Source of the DNA: Burkholderiaceae bacterium
Lineage (GTDB): Bacteria > Pseudomonadota > Gammaproteobacteria > Burkholderiales > Burkholderiaceae
DNA length: 13,466 nucleotides
Direction of reading: 5' to 3'
NCBI GenBank assembly: GCA_947373615.1
Contig: CANBYN010000024.1
Span: 1-13,466, forward strand
Shown: one piece after another, positions 1 to 6,785 of the stretch
How positions within the stretch are numbered: position 1 is the stretch's first letter
Layout: the number at the start of each line of letters is the position of its first letter
Made by a program: the position numbers and the translations under genes
The notes under the pieces: generated by a model
The model's input: only the letters and a program-made list of their open reading frames with translations
Databases searched by the model: none
What the model was told of the DNA's origin: nothing

Positions 1-475
1 GAGCTAAACGGCCTATTGCACGGAAGATTTCCTGCATCGCTGGAGCTTGTCCAATGATCTCATCGGTATCTTGTCTCCAGGCGGTTAATTCCTTAGTGTC
101 AGAGCTATTACGAATACCCTGCTCTACAGCACGATGAATCAACTCAACCGCTTTTTCTACATCAAATGGTTTGGTGAGATATTCAAATGCGCCACCCTGG
201 AAAGAAGAAACAGCAGAATCCAAATCAGAGTATGCCGTCATGATAATGACTGGCAAATTAGGATGGCTAGCTTTTACATGTTGCAACAAATCTAAACCAT
301 TTCCTCGAGGCATGCGAATATCCGAAATCAGAACCTGTGGCGATTCTTTTTCTAGTGCATTGAGAACATCGTTTGGATTAGAGAAACTCTTATGCGGAAT
401 ATTTTCCCGCGCTAAGGCTTTTTCCAACACCCAACGAATGGATTGATCATCGTCGACGATCCAGATTGGTTTCAT
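1..475 (-). CDS. ntrC: Nitrogen regulation response regulator NtrC (GlnG), 3' part cut off by window edge
   Basis: Only the first 158 codons are inside the window. They encode a complete response-regulator receiver domain: the acidic pair D8-D9 near the N-terminus, the phospho-acceptor D52 in SDIRMPRG, the conserved Thr in MTAYSD and the Lys in LTKPFD. After a short linker comes the start of the AAA+ sigma-54 activator domain (DEIIGQAPAMQEIF, about residue 138 on). In the known family, NtrB phosphorylates NtrC, which then oligomerises, binds enhancer palindromes and drives sigma-54 RNA polymerase at nitrogen genes such as glnA. The ATG overlaps the ntrB stop as ATGA, so translation is probably coupled to ntrB. 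The central and DNA-binding domains lie beyond base 1, so the sigma-54 contact motif cannot be checked. The match to NtrC, rather than another sigma-54 activator, rests on the receiver sequence and on the position after glnA and ntrB. Confidence 0.95.
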   Translation of the reverse strand, partial: MKPIWIVDDDQSIRWVLEKALARENIPHKSFSNPNDVLNALEKESPQVLISDIRMPRGNGLDLLQHVKASHPNLPVIIMTAYSDLDSAVSSFQGGAFEYLTKPFDVEKAVELIHRAVEQGIRNSSDTKELTAWRQDTDEIIGQAPAMQEIFRAIGRLA

Positions 476-1605
476 GATGCTTTCTCCTGCCTACGGTATG
501 GAATTTGAATGTGAAAATCGGTGCGTCCAGGACGACTATCGCAAGCAATAAAGCCCTGATGCTGTTGAACAAAAGTCTGTGCCAAAGTAAGGCCGAGGCC
601 ACTACCCCCTTCTCGACCTGAAACCAAGGGGAAAAAGATGCGTTCAGCAATTTCTTCGGGGATACCTGGTCCGTTATCAATCACATGCAGATCCATCGCT
701 AACTTATAGCGTTGCTTGGCGATTGTGACAGAGCGAGCTATACGGGTCTTTAATTCAATTTGGGCCACACCTAATTGAATCTCTTCAGAGAGAGCCTGCG
801 CTGCGTTATGCACAATATTTAAGACGGCCTGAATCAACTGCTCGCGATCCCCCAATACATCCGGCAAACTAGTGTCATAGTTTCGAATAATGCGAAGCCC
901 CTTGGGAAACTCTGCCAAAACTAAACTACGCACACGTTCTAGCGCTTCATGCACGCTAAAGGACTCCATCACATGAGCCTTTCTATGCGGCGCCAATAGC
1001 CGATCAACCAATGTTTGCAGGCGATCAGACTCCTTAATGATGACTTGCGTGTATTCACGCAATTCTTTACCGGGGAGCTCAAACTCTAATAACTGAGCTG
1101 CTCCACGAATACCACCTAGTGGATTTTTAATCTCATGCGCTAAATTGCGCATTAATTGCTTATTAGCTTCTACTTGTTGCGTAACTCGCTCATCACGTTC
1201 ACTACGCAATTGCTGGTCAATAGGGAACCACTCCATCATGATCAAAGCGGAAGCTTCAAGCGCCGCTATAACAATGTGAGCTGGAATAGAGTCCTGATGA
1301 ATACTCCCTGGTAAGGAATGCAAAACCATCTCTTGGCGTTGAGCCAAGACATGACCGAGTTTCACCTCAGAAATCATGCCATTTAAAGCTTTGTTATCGC
1401 CAAATAAATCATGAACTGATTGACCCTCAAGAGATTTACGGGAAAGATCTAAAGCTGCTTCTGCAGCTGGATTCACATACACCAATTGTTGGCTCTCAGC
1501 CTCAAACACCACGATGGCATTAGGCATTTGATCAAGCAATGTCGGAAAAAAAGGAGCAGCCGAAGCTGCTCCCTTGAACGAATTGCGCAACAGATCTGCG
1601 CTCAA
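472..1605 (-). CDS. ntrB: Nitrogen regulation sensor histidine kinase NtrB (GlnL)
   Basis: This 377-residue protein is a cytoplasmic two-component sensor kinase with no membrane segments. Domains in order: a PAS domain (about residues 20-130); a dimerisation/phospho-acceptor helix with the H-box LAHEIKNPLGG, phospho-His H157; and an ATPase domain with N-box N267 (NIVHNAAQAL), G1 box DNGPGIP (310-316) and G2 box GGSGLGL (333-339). In the known family NtrB autophosphorylates and passes phosphate to NtrC under nitrogen limitation, while PII (GlnB) switches it to a phosphatase. The start is a TTG at 1605-1603. It is preferred because a GGAAAG ribosome-binding sequence sits a few bases upstream; the next in-frame ATG (residue 27, MPNAIVV) lacks one and would cut into the PAS domain. 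The gene starts 14 bases after the glnA stop and overlaps ntrC by 2 bases. Confidence 0.95.
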   Translation of the reverse strand: MSADLLRNSFKGAASAAPFFPTLLDQMPNAIVVFEAESQQLVYVNPAAEAALDLSRKSLEGQSVHDLFGDNKALNGMISEVKLGHVLAQRQEMVLHSLPGSIHQDSIPAHIVIAALEASALIMMEWFPIDQQLRSERDERVTQQVEANKQLMRNLAHEIKNPLGGIRGAAQLLEFELPGKELREYTQVIIKESDRLQTLVDRLLAPHRKAHVMESFSVHEALERVRSLVLAEFPKGLRIIRNYDTSLPDVLGDREQLIQAVLNIVHNAAQALSEEIQLGVAQIELKTRIARSVTIAKQRYKLAMDLHVIDNGPGIPEEIAERIFFPLVSGREGGSGLGLTLAQTFVQQHQGFIACDSRPGRTDFHIQIPYRRQEKAS

Positions 1606-1619
1606 GTTCTTTCCTTCGC

Positions 1620-3035
1620 TTACAGGGAGTAATACATATCAAATTCGATTGGATGAGTTGTCATACGGAAACGCGTGACATCTTCCATTTTCAAATTGAT
1701 ATAGGCATCAAGCATGGACTCAGTGAATACACCACCGCGAGTCAAAAATTCACGATCCTTATCCAAGGATGCTAAAGCTTCTTCCAAGCTTGCACAAACA
1801 GTTGGGATCTTTGCATCTTCTTCTGGTGGCAAGTCATACAAGTTTTTATCAGCAGCTTCGCCTGGGTGAATCTTGTTCTGCACACCATCTAAACCAGCCA
1901 TCATTAATGCAGAGAAGCAAAGGTATGGATTGGCCAATGGATCGGGGAAGCGAGTCTCAATTCTACGACCCTTAGGATTTGGGACATGTGGAATGCGAAT
2001 TGAGGCAGACCGGTTGCGTGCGGAGTAAGCCAATTTAACAGGAGCTTCAAAGCCTGGAACCAAACGCTTGTAAGAGTTAGTGCCTGGATTGGTAATTGCG
2101 TTTAATGCCTTAGCATGCTTGATGATCCCGCCGATGTAGAACAAGGCGAACTCAGATAAACCAGCATAACCATTACCAGCAAATAAGTTCTCGCCGTTTT
2201 TCCAAATTGATTGGTGAACGTGCATACCAGAACCGTTATCACCAACTACTGGCTTAGGCATAAAAGTTGCCGTCTTTCCATAAGCGTGAGCAACGTTTTG
2301 AACTACATACTTTTGCCAAATAGTCCAGTCAGCGCGTTGTACTAATGTACTGAACTTGGTGCCCAATTCATTTTGACCTTGGCCAGCAACCTCATGGTGA
2401 TGCACTTCAACTGGAATACCTAATGATTCGAGAATCAGACACATTTCTGAACGCATATCTTGGAATGTATCTACTGGAGCTACTGGGAAATATCCACCCT
2501 TTTTACCGGGACGGTGACCTGTGTTTCCACCTTCGATTTCTGCAGCTGAAGACCATGGCGCTTCTTCGGAATCAATTTTCACGAAACAGCCCTGCATATC
2601 GGCTCCCCAACGCACGCCGTCAAAAATAAAGAATTCTGGTTCTGGGCCGAAGTAAGCGGCATCACCAAGGCCAGTACTCTTTAAGTAGGCTTCAGCACGT
2701 TTACCGATTGAGCGTGGATCACGGTCATAACCCTTACCGTCAGCTGGCTCAATCACATCGCAAGTCAACACTAAAGTTGGCTCTTCATAGAATGGATCGA
2801 TATAAGCAGCTGTTGGATCCGGCTTGAGTAACATGTCGGATGCCTCAATCCCCTTCCAGCCAGCAATAGAGGAACCGTCAAATGCATGGCCACTCTCAAA
2901 TTTGTCTTCGTCAAAAGCAGAGATCGGAACTGTCGTGTGCTGCTCCTTACCCTTTGTATCTACAAAGCGGAAATCAACGAAAGTACATTCTTTCTCTTTA
3001 ACTAACTTCATCACATCGGCGACGGTTTTCGTCAT
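1620..3035 (-). CDS. glnA: Glutamine synthetase type I (GSI-beta)
   Basis: The enzyme joins ammonia to glutamate using ATP to make glutamine, the main route of ammonium assimilation, and acts in the cytoplasm as a dodecamer. The 471-residue length fits bacterial type I enzymes. Visible hallmarks are FDGSS (residues 52-56), the metal-ligand stretch FGPEPEFF (129-136), the HHHEV segment (212-216), the ATP-site motif KPVVGDNGSGMHVHQS (261-276) and the NRSASIRIP stretch (341-349). Tyr400 in KNLYDLPPEE matches the adenylylation site of enterobacterial GlnA (Tyr397), so control by GlnE is expected. The ATG at 3035 follows an AGAGGAG ribosome-binding site six bases upstream. The gene begins the glnA-ntrB-ntrC unit and is preceded by a control region carrying sigma-54 and NtrC-type sites. 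Confidence 0.98.
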   Translation of the reverse strand: MTKTVADVMKLVKEKECTFVDFRFVDTKGKEQHTTVPISAFDEDKFESGHAFDGSSIAGWKGIEASDMLLKPDPTAAYIDPFYEEPTLVLTCDVIEPADGKGYDRDPRSIGKRAEAYLKSTGLGDAAYFGPEPEFFIFDGVRWGADMQGCFVKIDSEEAPWSSAAEIEGGNTGHRPGKKGGYFPVAPVDTFQDMRSEMCLILESLGIPVEVHHHEVAGQGQNELGTKFSTLVQRADWTIWQKYVVQNVAHAYGKTATFMPKPVVGDNGSGMHVHQSIWKNGENLFAGNGYAGLSEFALFYIGGIIKHAKALNAITNPGTNSYKRLVPGFEAPVKLAYSARNRSASIRIPHVPNPKGRRIETRFPDPLANPYLCFSALMMAGLDGVQNKIHPGEAADKNLYDLPPEEDAKIPTVCASLEEALASLDKDREFLTRGGVFTESMLDAYINLKMEDVTRFRMTTHPIEFDMYYSL

Positions 3036-3041
3036 GCAAAT

Positions 3042-3048
3042 CTCCTCT
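3042..3048 (-). promoter_or_regulatory. Strong ribosome-binding site of glnA
   Basis: On the minus strand the sequence reads AGAGGAG and ends six bases before the glnA ATG. This is near-perfect complementarity to the 16S rRNA tail at good spacing, the strongest such site in the window, and it fixes the glnA start. Confidence 0.85.
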
Positions 3049-3100
3049 ATTAACTAAACTTGGAATTCAAACTTAAGGCATACACTTTTGTTCATTCTAG

Positions 3101-3115
3101 GCACCACACATGCCA
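3101..3115 (-). promoter_or_regulatory. Sigma-54 (-24/-12) promoter of glnA
   Basis: The minus strand reads TGGCATGTGTGGTGC. The GG doublet (3114-3113) and GC doublet (3102-3101) are separated by exactly ten bases, as sigma-54 polymerase requires, and the -24 element TGGCATG is one mismatch from the TGGCACG consensus. Taking the GC as -13/-12 places transcription start near 3089, giving a leader of about 54 bases before the glnA ATG. Two NtrC-type palindromes lie upstream at suitable enhancer distance. The call comes from spacing and consensus, supported by the gene downstream. Confidence 0.82.
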
Positions 3116-3164
3116 AATAGATGTATGTAATTTACTGAAGGGAACAAGAGTTAATGATCATTAT

Positions 3165-3181
3165 TGCACTAATTGAGTGCT
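3165..3181 (-). promoter_or_regulatory. NtrC-type binding palindrome, promoter-proximal
   Basis: The core GCACT-N5-AGTGC is a perfect 5+5 base inverted repeat (3166-3180). It matches the GCAC-N7-GTGC framework of NtrC enhancer sites. Its centre (3173) is about 84 bases upstream of the predicted sigma-54 start. It also lies around the start region expected for the upstream TATAAT promoter, so NtrC bound here could block that promoter. Confidence 0.72.
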
Positions 3182-3192
3182 CAATTATCGGT

Positions 3193-3198
3193 ATTATA
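3193..3198 (-). promoter_or_regulatory. Candidate sigma-70 -10 box of an upstream glnA promoter
   Basis: A perfect TATAAT is read on the minus strand. The -35 is poor: GTGCAA (3220-3215) at a 16-base spacer matches only three consensus bases, and it sits inside the distal NtrC-type palindrome. The arrangement resembles enterobacterial glnAp1, a vegetative promoter repressed by NtrC. Because the -35 is weak this is a candidate, not a firm promoter. Confidence 0.5.
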
Positions 3199-3215
3199 GC
3201 TAAAAAATAGTGATT

Positions 3216-3232
3216 TGCACCTTTTTAGTGCA
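3216..3232 (-). promoter_or_regulatory. NtrC-type binding palindrome, promoter-distal
   Basis: The minus strand reads TGCACTAAAAAGGTGCA, a 17-base site that is nearly identical to known high-affinity NtrC sites at enterobacterial glnA (TGCAC-N7-GTGCA). It starts nine bases past the stop of the upstream molybdopterin-binding gene. Its centre (3224) is 51 bases from the proximal palindrome and about 135 bases upstream of the predicted sigma-54 start. It overlaps the -35 position of the TATAAT promoter. Confidence 0.82.
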
Positions 3233-3240
3233 GATAAGGA

Positions 3241-4095
3241 CTAAATGATATCGTGGATTTCATAACCCAAATCTTGGGTACCAGTTCGCAAGGCTATCCA
3301 TGCACTTTCAAGCAAATTTGCGTTACCTTTTATACCCAATTCGATATGGCGCTCAGAGTAAACGCCACCCTTAGTGGCATCCCCAACTGACGGAAGACTA
3401 AAGACCTTCACACCAGGAAAATTTGCCTCTATACGCTCCATTAAGGGAGTTAAAGTTGACTCTATCCCTTTGGGAATAATAAAACTTTGCTCCGCCCAAT
3501 TTTCTTGGTGGAAAAGACCTTTGTAGTGAGTGTCTAAACACCAGGCCATCATTGGGGCAGCCATTACTGGAAACCCAGGAACAAAATGATGCTCTTTAAT
3601 CCGAAAGCCAGGAATTTGATTATATGGATTGGGAATAATGTCACTTCCAATTGGAAACTCACCCATCTTGAAGCGATGCTGGTTTTCGGGAGTATGCAAA
3701 TCAGCCTTAATAGGATCACCCTCAGCCATCGACTGAATGCGCCCAGCAATAAGCTCTTGGGCGGTAGGATGCAGTTGTGTGTTTGTCCCCAGCGCTAGGG
3801 CTGCACATTGACGAGTATGGTCATCCGGTGTTGCGCCAATTCCACCAGTACTAAACACAACATCGCCAGTCGCAAAGCTATCTTTCAAGGTGGCGGTAAT
3901 TTGCTCAGGATTATCAGCAATATATTTGGCCCAAGCAAGACTTAAGCCACGCTCGTTAAGCAACTCAATCAACTTACTTAGATGTTTATCTTGACGACGA
4001 CCCGATAAAATTTCATCACCAATTACGATCAAACCAAAACGGCGATGCATTTTAGAAGGATCTACTATTTCAACTTTTTTTATTGCATCAACCAT
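3241..4095 (-). CDS. Molybdopterin-binding domain protein (CinA N-terminal/MoaB-like)
   Basis: This 284-residue predicted cytoplasmic protein has the MoaB/MogA/CinA N-terminal fold. Signatures are IGDEILSGRRQDKH (residues 25-38), STGGIGATPDDHTRQ (82-96) and VPGFPVMAAPMM (172-183). In the known families this fold binds molybdopterin or a nucleotide-like ligand. The length and sequence fit the CinA-like group that lacks the C-terminal nicotinamide-nucleotide deamidase domain, so neither a CinA nor a molybdenum-cofactor role can be assigned. The last acid of the usual DxTxE-type motif is Gln (Q96). The ATG overlaps the EI24-family gene by 8 bases (ATGGTTGA), with a GGAG ten bases upstream; a second ATG at residue 16 (MHRRFGLIVIGDE) remains possible. 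The gene is the last before glnA, with no clear terminator between them. Confidence 0.85.
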   Translation of the reverse strand: MVDAIKKVEIVDPSKMHRRFGLIVIGDEILSGRRQDKHLSKLIELLNERGLSLAWAKYIADNPEQITATLKDSFATGDVVFSTGGIGATPDDHTRQCAALALGTNTQLHPTAQELIAGRIQSMAEGDPIKADLHTPENQHRFKMGEFPIGSDIIPNPYNQIPGFRIKEHHFVPGFPVMAAPMMAWCLDTHYKGLFHQENWAEQSFIIPKGIESTLTPLMERIEANFPGVKVFSLPSVGDATKGGVYSERHIELGIKGNANLLESAWIALRTGTQDLGYEIHDII

Positions 4096-4957
4096 GGTAA
4101 GGGAGCTCCATATCCAATACGCGCGATTGCACTGTTAAGGCTTTATCCAACTCTTCTTGCCTTAACTCTTTCAAAGCATCCAAAAGGAAATGGCTAAACC
4201 AAAGAGCTGCAAATACAAAAATTAAAGAGTAAATCCAAAGAGCCACAAAACTCACAATTGGGAACAAAATCAAAGCCAATGCTGAAGTTGCCCAAAAGAA
4301 TGTGGGTACCGCACCGAGCATACCCGAGGCAATCCCCATGCCCAGTAAAGACCAACGATATTTCGCCAATAAAAGATCCCGCTCTTGTGCGCTAGCATGC
4401 TTTGCCAACACATCATAAGACATCAGGCGCATAGTTAACCAACCCCAAAGTAAAGGTGGCAAAACAGCCACTAATGGTGGAATCCACCAAACTGGAAGCG
4501 TCAGCATCACTAAGGCCAAGCAAATCAATGCAGACCACAAGGTATATATCAAACTACTAAACAGACCGCCACCGCGCTTGCATTCCAAATCTTGATACTG
4601 AATTTGCTTGGCGACTATATTCACAATCGCTGGCACGGTAGAAAAGGCGATGAATACTAATAAGCTAATAGTGATCAAAGGAATGATGAGCATCACAAAA
4701 AATAATGGTGCTATCCAAGCTCTGGCATTTTCAAAGCCCGCCCAAATTAATCCTTCCTGTATCCAACTAGTAAACATGGAGGTTGTCAGAAAAATACTTA
4801 GGGCTTCAAGAGCTGGAGTCCAAGTTAGCCAGATAAGGCATCCCCATAAGACTGAGACAATTAAAAAAGGTCGCAGACTAAGCCATAACATCCGTGGATG
4901 CATCGATCCCACTAAAGCCAGACCGAACGATTTGATTACTTGCTGCAATCCAACCAT
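4088..4957 (-). CDS. EI24 domain-containing integral membrane protein
   Basis: The 289-residue product is strongly hydrophobic. Membrane segments are visible at roughly residues 30-46, 84-107, 138-155, 157-174, 204-222 and 224-255, with a charged cytoplasmic-looking stretch near 184-203 and a charged C-terminal tail (261-289). The pattern, including the AFSTVPAIVNIVAKQI stretch and the TLPVWWIPPLVAVLPPLLWGW core, fits the bacterial EI24 family, which includes the sulfate permease-like CysZ. Function in this subfamily is not established, and sulfate transport should not be assumed. The ATG at 4957 follows an AGGAG ribosome-binding site four bases upstream. The stop overlaps the start of the molybdopterin-binding gene by 8 bases, suggesting translational coupling; 30 bases separate it from the hydroxylase gene before it. 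Confidence 0.8.
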   Translation of the reverse strand: MVGLQQVIKSFGLALVGSMHPRMLWLSLRPFLIVSVLWGCLIWLTWTPALEALSIFLTTSMFTSWIQEGLIWAGFENARAWIAPLFFVMLIIPLITISLLVFIAFSTVPAIVNIVAKQIQYQDLECKRGGGLFSSLIYTLWSALICLALVMLTLPVWWIPPLVAVLPPLLWGWLTMRLMSYDVLAKHASAQERDLLLAKYRWSLLGMGIASGMLGAVPTFFWATSALALILFPIVSFVALWIYSLIFVFAALWFSHFLLDALKELRQEELDKALTVQSRVLDMELPYHG

Positions 4958-4971
4958 AAAACTCCTAATTA

Positions 4972-4985
4972 ATACCTGAAGGTAT
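4972..4985 (-). repeat. Short inverted repeat between hydroxylase and EI24 genes
   Basis: ATACCT-TC-AGGTAT is a perfect 6+6 base inverted repeat lying in the 30-base gap between the hydroxylase stop and the EI24 ribosome-binding site. In RNA it would form a small hairpin with a two- to four-base loop. No U-run follows, so it is not a typical terminator; it could affect mRNA decay or EI24 initiation, or be chance. Confidence 0.4.
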
Positions 4986-4987
4986 AT

Positions 4988-5959
4988 TTACTTTGGCAAT
5001 AATTCTTTTACTGCATGCGCAATGCCCTGCCACTGCTGAGTAAGTATATTTTGCGAGACATTTAAGCCTCGCACGCCAGTGGGATAGATCTCTTTAGGAA
5101 ATATCGCAGTCTTAAACATCATATCCCACCAAGGAAACAAAATCCCAAAATTGCATCCACCCAGGACACCAGGCTTACCGATAGCTTCATGACCGTATCC
5201 CGCCGCATGATGCATGCGATGGTACATCGGAGATATCAAGAAATATCTAGCCCCACTAAGATGCACTTTGATATTGGCATGCTGCCAGCTCTGAATAAAT
5301 TGACTGAGCGCTATAAGTGCAATAAATTGTCCAGGAGAAACTCCGAATAACAGTGCGAAGAATGCAAGCACTATTGCACGCATGGTGTCATCAATAATGT
5401 GGTTACGGTTATCTGACCATGCCGTCATCACTGTTTGGCTATGGTGTAATGCATGTAACTGCCACCACCAACTAAACGAGTGGGCAGCACGATGGTAGAA
5501 ATAGTCAACCAAGTCAAGCAAGATTAGGTAAATCAGGAAACTTACTACTGGAATTGAAGTGACACCTGGCCACCATGACTCAACATTAAAGCGGTCGAAG
5601 CGGAAATCATGCAAGATAGAATCAATTTCAAAAAAGAATCCAGATAGGCATACAAACACCAGTCCATGAAATATTCCAAGGCGATGAAATAAGGTATAGA
5701 GCACATCGGCGCGACTAGATTTAGCAAAACTTTCTTGGGCTTCAGCAGGAGCTAAGCGCTCCCATGTTCTGAGAACAAAAATGATCAGAAAAATTTGAAT
5801 GCAACCAAACAAAAACCAATCAATACCGTCAAATACATCTTCAGCCCAAGCCATCAAATCAAATTGATACAAGAACGGACCGACAATGTGCGAGAAGACC
5901 CATTCCTGAACACTGCCATAGACATTTGAAATTGCATAGATAATGGCGCTGAGATCCAT
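4988..5959 (-). CDS. Fatty acid hydroxylase/sterol desaturase family membrane protein
   Basis: A 323-residue polytopic membrane protein of the di-iron hydroxylase superfamily. The metal-binding histidine clusters are complete: HRAAH (156-160), HALHH (169-173) and HRMHH (247-251), with further histidines at H227 and H233 (WQHANIKVH). Hydrophobic segments occur near residues 48-63, 95-111, 136-152 and 195-222. Known relatives hydroxylate or desaturate lipid chains, sterols or carotenoids with oxygen at the membrane; the substrate here cannot be read from sequence. The first 45 residues are weakly amphipathic without a signal peptide. The ATG lies three bases after the deacetylase stop, with only a weak AAAG upstream, so initiation probably depends on translation of the deacetylase gene. 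Association with two exported proteins suggests an envelope lipid or glycolipid substrate (inference). Confidence 0.87.
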   Translation of the reverse strand: MDLSAIIYAISNVYGSVQEWVFSHIVGPFLYQFDLMAWAEDVFDGIDWFLFGCIQIFLIIFVLRTWERLAPAEAQESFAKSSRADVLYTLFHRLGIFHGLVFVCLSGFFFEIDSILHDFRFDRFNVESWWPGVTSIPVVSFLIYLILLDLVDYFYHRAAHSFSWWWQLHALHHSQTVMTAWSDNRNHIIDDTMRAIVLAFFALLFGVSPGQFIALIALSQFIQSWQHANIKVHLSGARYFLISPMYHRMHHAAGYGHEAIGKPGVLGGCNFGILFPWWDMMFKTAIFPKEIYPTGVRGLNVSQNILTQQWQGIAHAVKELLPK

Positions 5960-5962
5960 GCT

Positions 5963-6772
5963 TTATTTTGACAGATCTGTAGATTTTTTGGACGCAATCG
6001 AATCTTTAGGAATTAAGCCGAAGCAAAAGCCGCGTTCCTTCAGATTCAGAATCAACTGCTCGAGCACGGCAGGCGCCCAAGGATCCTTTCGAGACCAAAT
6101 ACCCAGATGTGCCATGGTGATGTCACCATCTTTAATCTCTCGACTTGCTTTATCTAATAGCGCACTATTGGGATGCTTTTCAGAATTAAGCTCGTCACCC
6201 AAAAAACCTGCTGGTGCCCAGCCAACGTGCTGATAACCACACATATCACCTATCCGAATTAAAGTCGGAGATGTTTTGCCACCAGGGGCACGCCAAATCT
6301 TTTGTAGGGATTGGCTTGTCATCTCTTGGAAGCGCTGATCAACGCGGCGGATCTGTTTGCACATAGTCGCTTCGTTATACAACACAGTCTCCCCTGCCTT
6401 TGATCCAAATTGCGGCTTTTCAAAAACCTGTCCTTTGGGACCATCCTTTACAAAGTAATCATGATCGTAGGTATGACTGCCAAAGTGATGTCCCTCCTTA
6501 GCCAATTCCTGCCAAAAAGGCTTCCATGACTCATCCAATGCAAAGTCGCCGCGAAACGTTTTTTCATTGGCCAAAAAGAAAGTCGCTTTAATATCTTGTC
6601 GCTTCAAAATTTCTGCCACCTTTTGAGCTACCGACATATTACCGGTGTCAAAGCTTAAATAAACCGTTTTACTGCAATTTGCTGACTGAGCAACAGTCGC
6701 CGATGAAATGCCAAATGAAAAACAGCCGAGCGTGAGCGCGGCTGTGAAGTGAATAATGTTATTTCGCTTCAT
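5963..6772 (-). CDS. Secreted polysaccharide deacetylase (NodB homology domain), variant motif 1
   Basis: The 269-residue product starts with an export signal (basic MKRNN, hydrophobic core about 8-26, probable cleavage after TVA at residue 28). The NodB-type domain follows: motif 1 SFDTG (40-44), motif 2 SHTYDH with metal histidines H100 and H104, motif 3 RAPGG (161-165) and the late motif MAHLG with H222. Known relatives remove N- or O-acyl groups from cell-wall or exopolysaccharides using a metal held by Asp-His-His. Motif 1 keeps the first Asp (D42, usual catalytic base), but the second, usually a metal ligand, is Thr43, so activity may be altered or lost. The ATG follows an AAGGAA ribosome-binding site and lies 13 bases after the propeller gene's stop. 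It is probably co-transcribed with that gene and the hydroxylase. Confidence 0.87.
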   Translation of the reverse strand: MKRNNIIHFTAALTLGCFSFGISSATVAQSANCSKTVYLSFDTGNMSVAQKVAEILKRQDIKATFFLANEKTFRGDFALDESWKPFWQELAKEGHHFGSHTYDHDYFVKDGPKGQVFEKPQFGSKAGETVLYNEATMCKQIRRVDQRFQEMTSQSLQKIWRAPGGKTSPTLIRIGDMCGYQHVGWAPAGFLGDELNSEKHPNSALLDKASREIKDGDITMAHLGIWSRKDPWAPAVLEQLILNLKERGFCFGLIPKDSIASKKSTDLSK

Positions 6773-6785
6773 TTATTGATTTCCT

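Noticed and set aside
3200..3228. Imperfect inverted repeat (CTAAAAA ... TTTTTAG arms) after the molybdopterin-binding gene, considered as a terminator.
   Set aside because: The U-run would be part of the stem rather than following it, the stem is bulged and AT-rich, and the same bases are better explained by the NtrC-type site and the TATAAT promoter.
4088..4957. Naming the EI24-family protein CysZ (sulfate transporter).
   Set aside because: Only the family-level membrane pattern is visible; no sulfur-assimilation gene is nearby and the protein is longer than typical CysZ, so the specific function is not supported.
5975..5984. Ten-base palindrome ACAGATCTGT at the end of the deacetylase gene.
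   Set aside because: It lies within coding sequence, has no partner copy or flanking signal, and such short palindromes are expected by chance.
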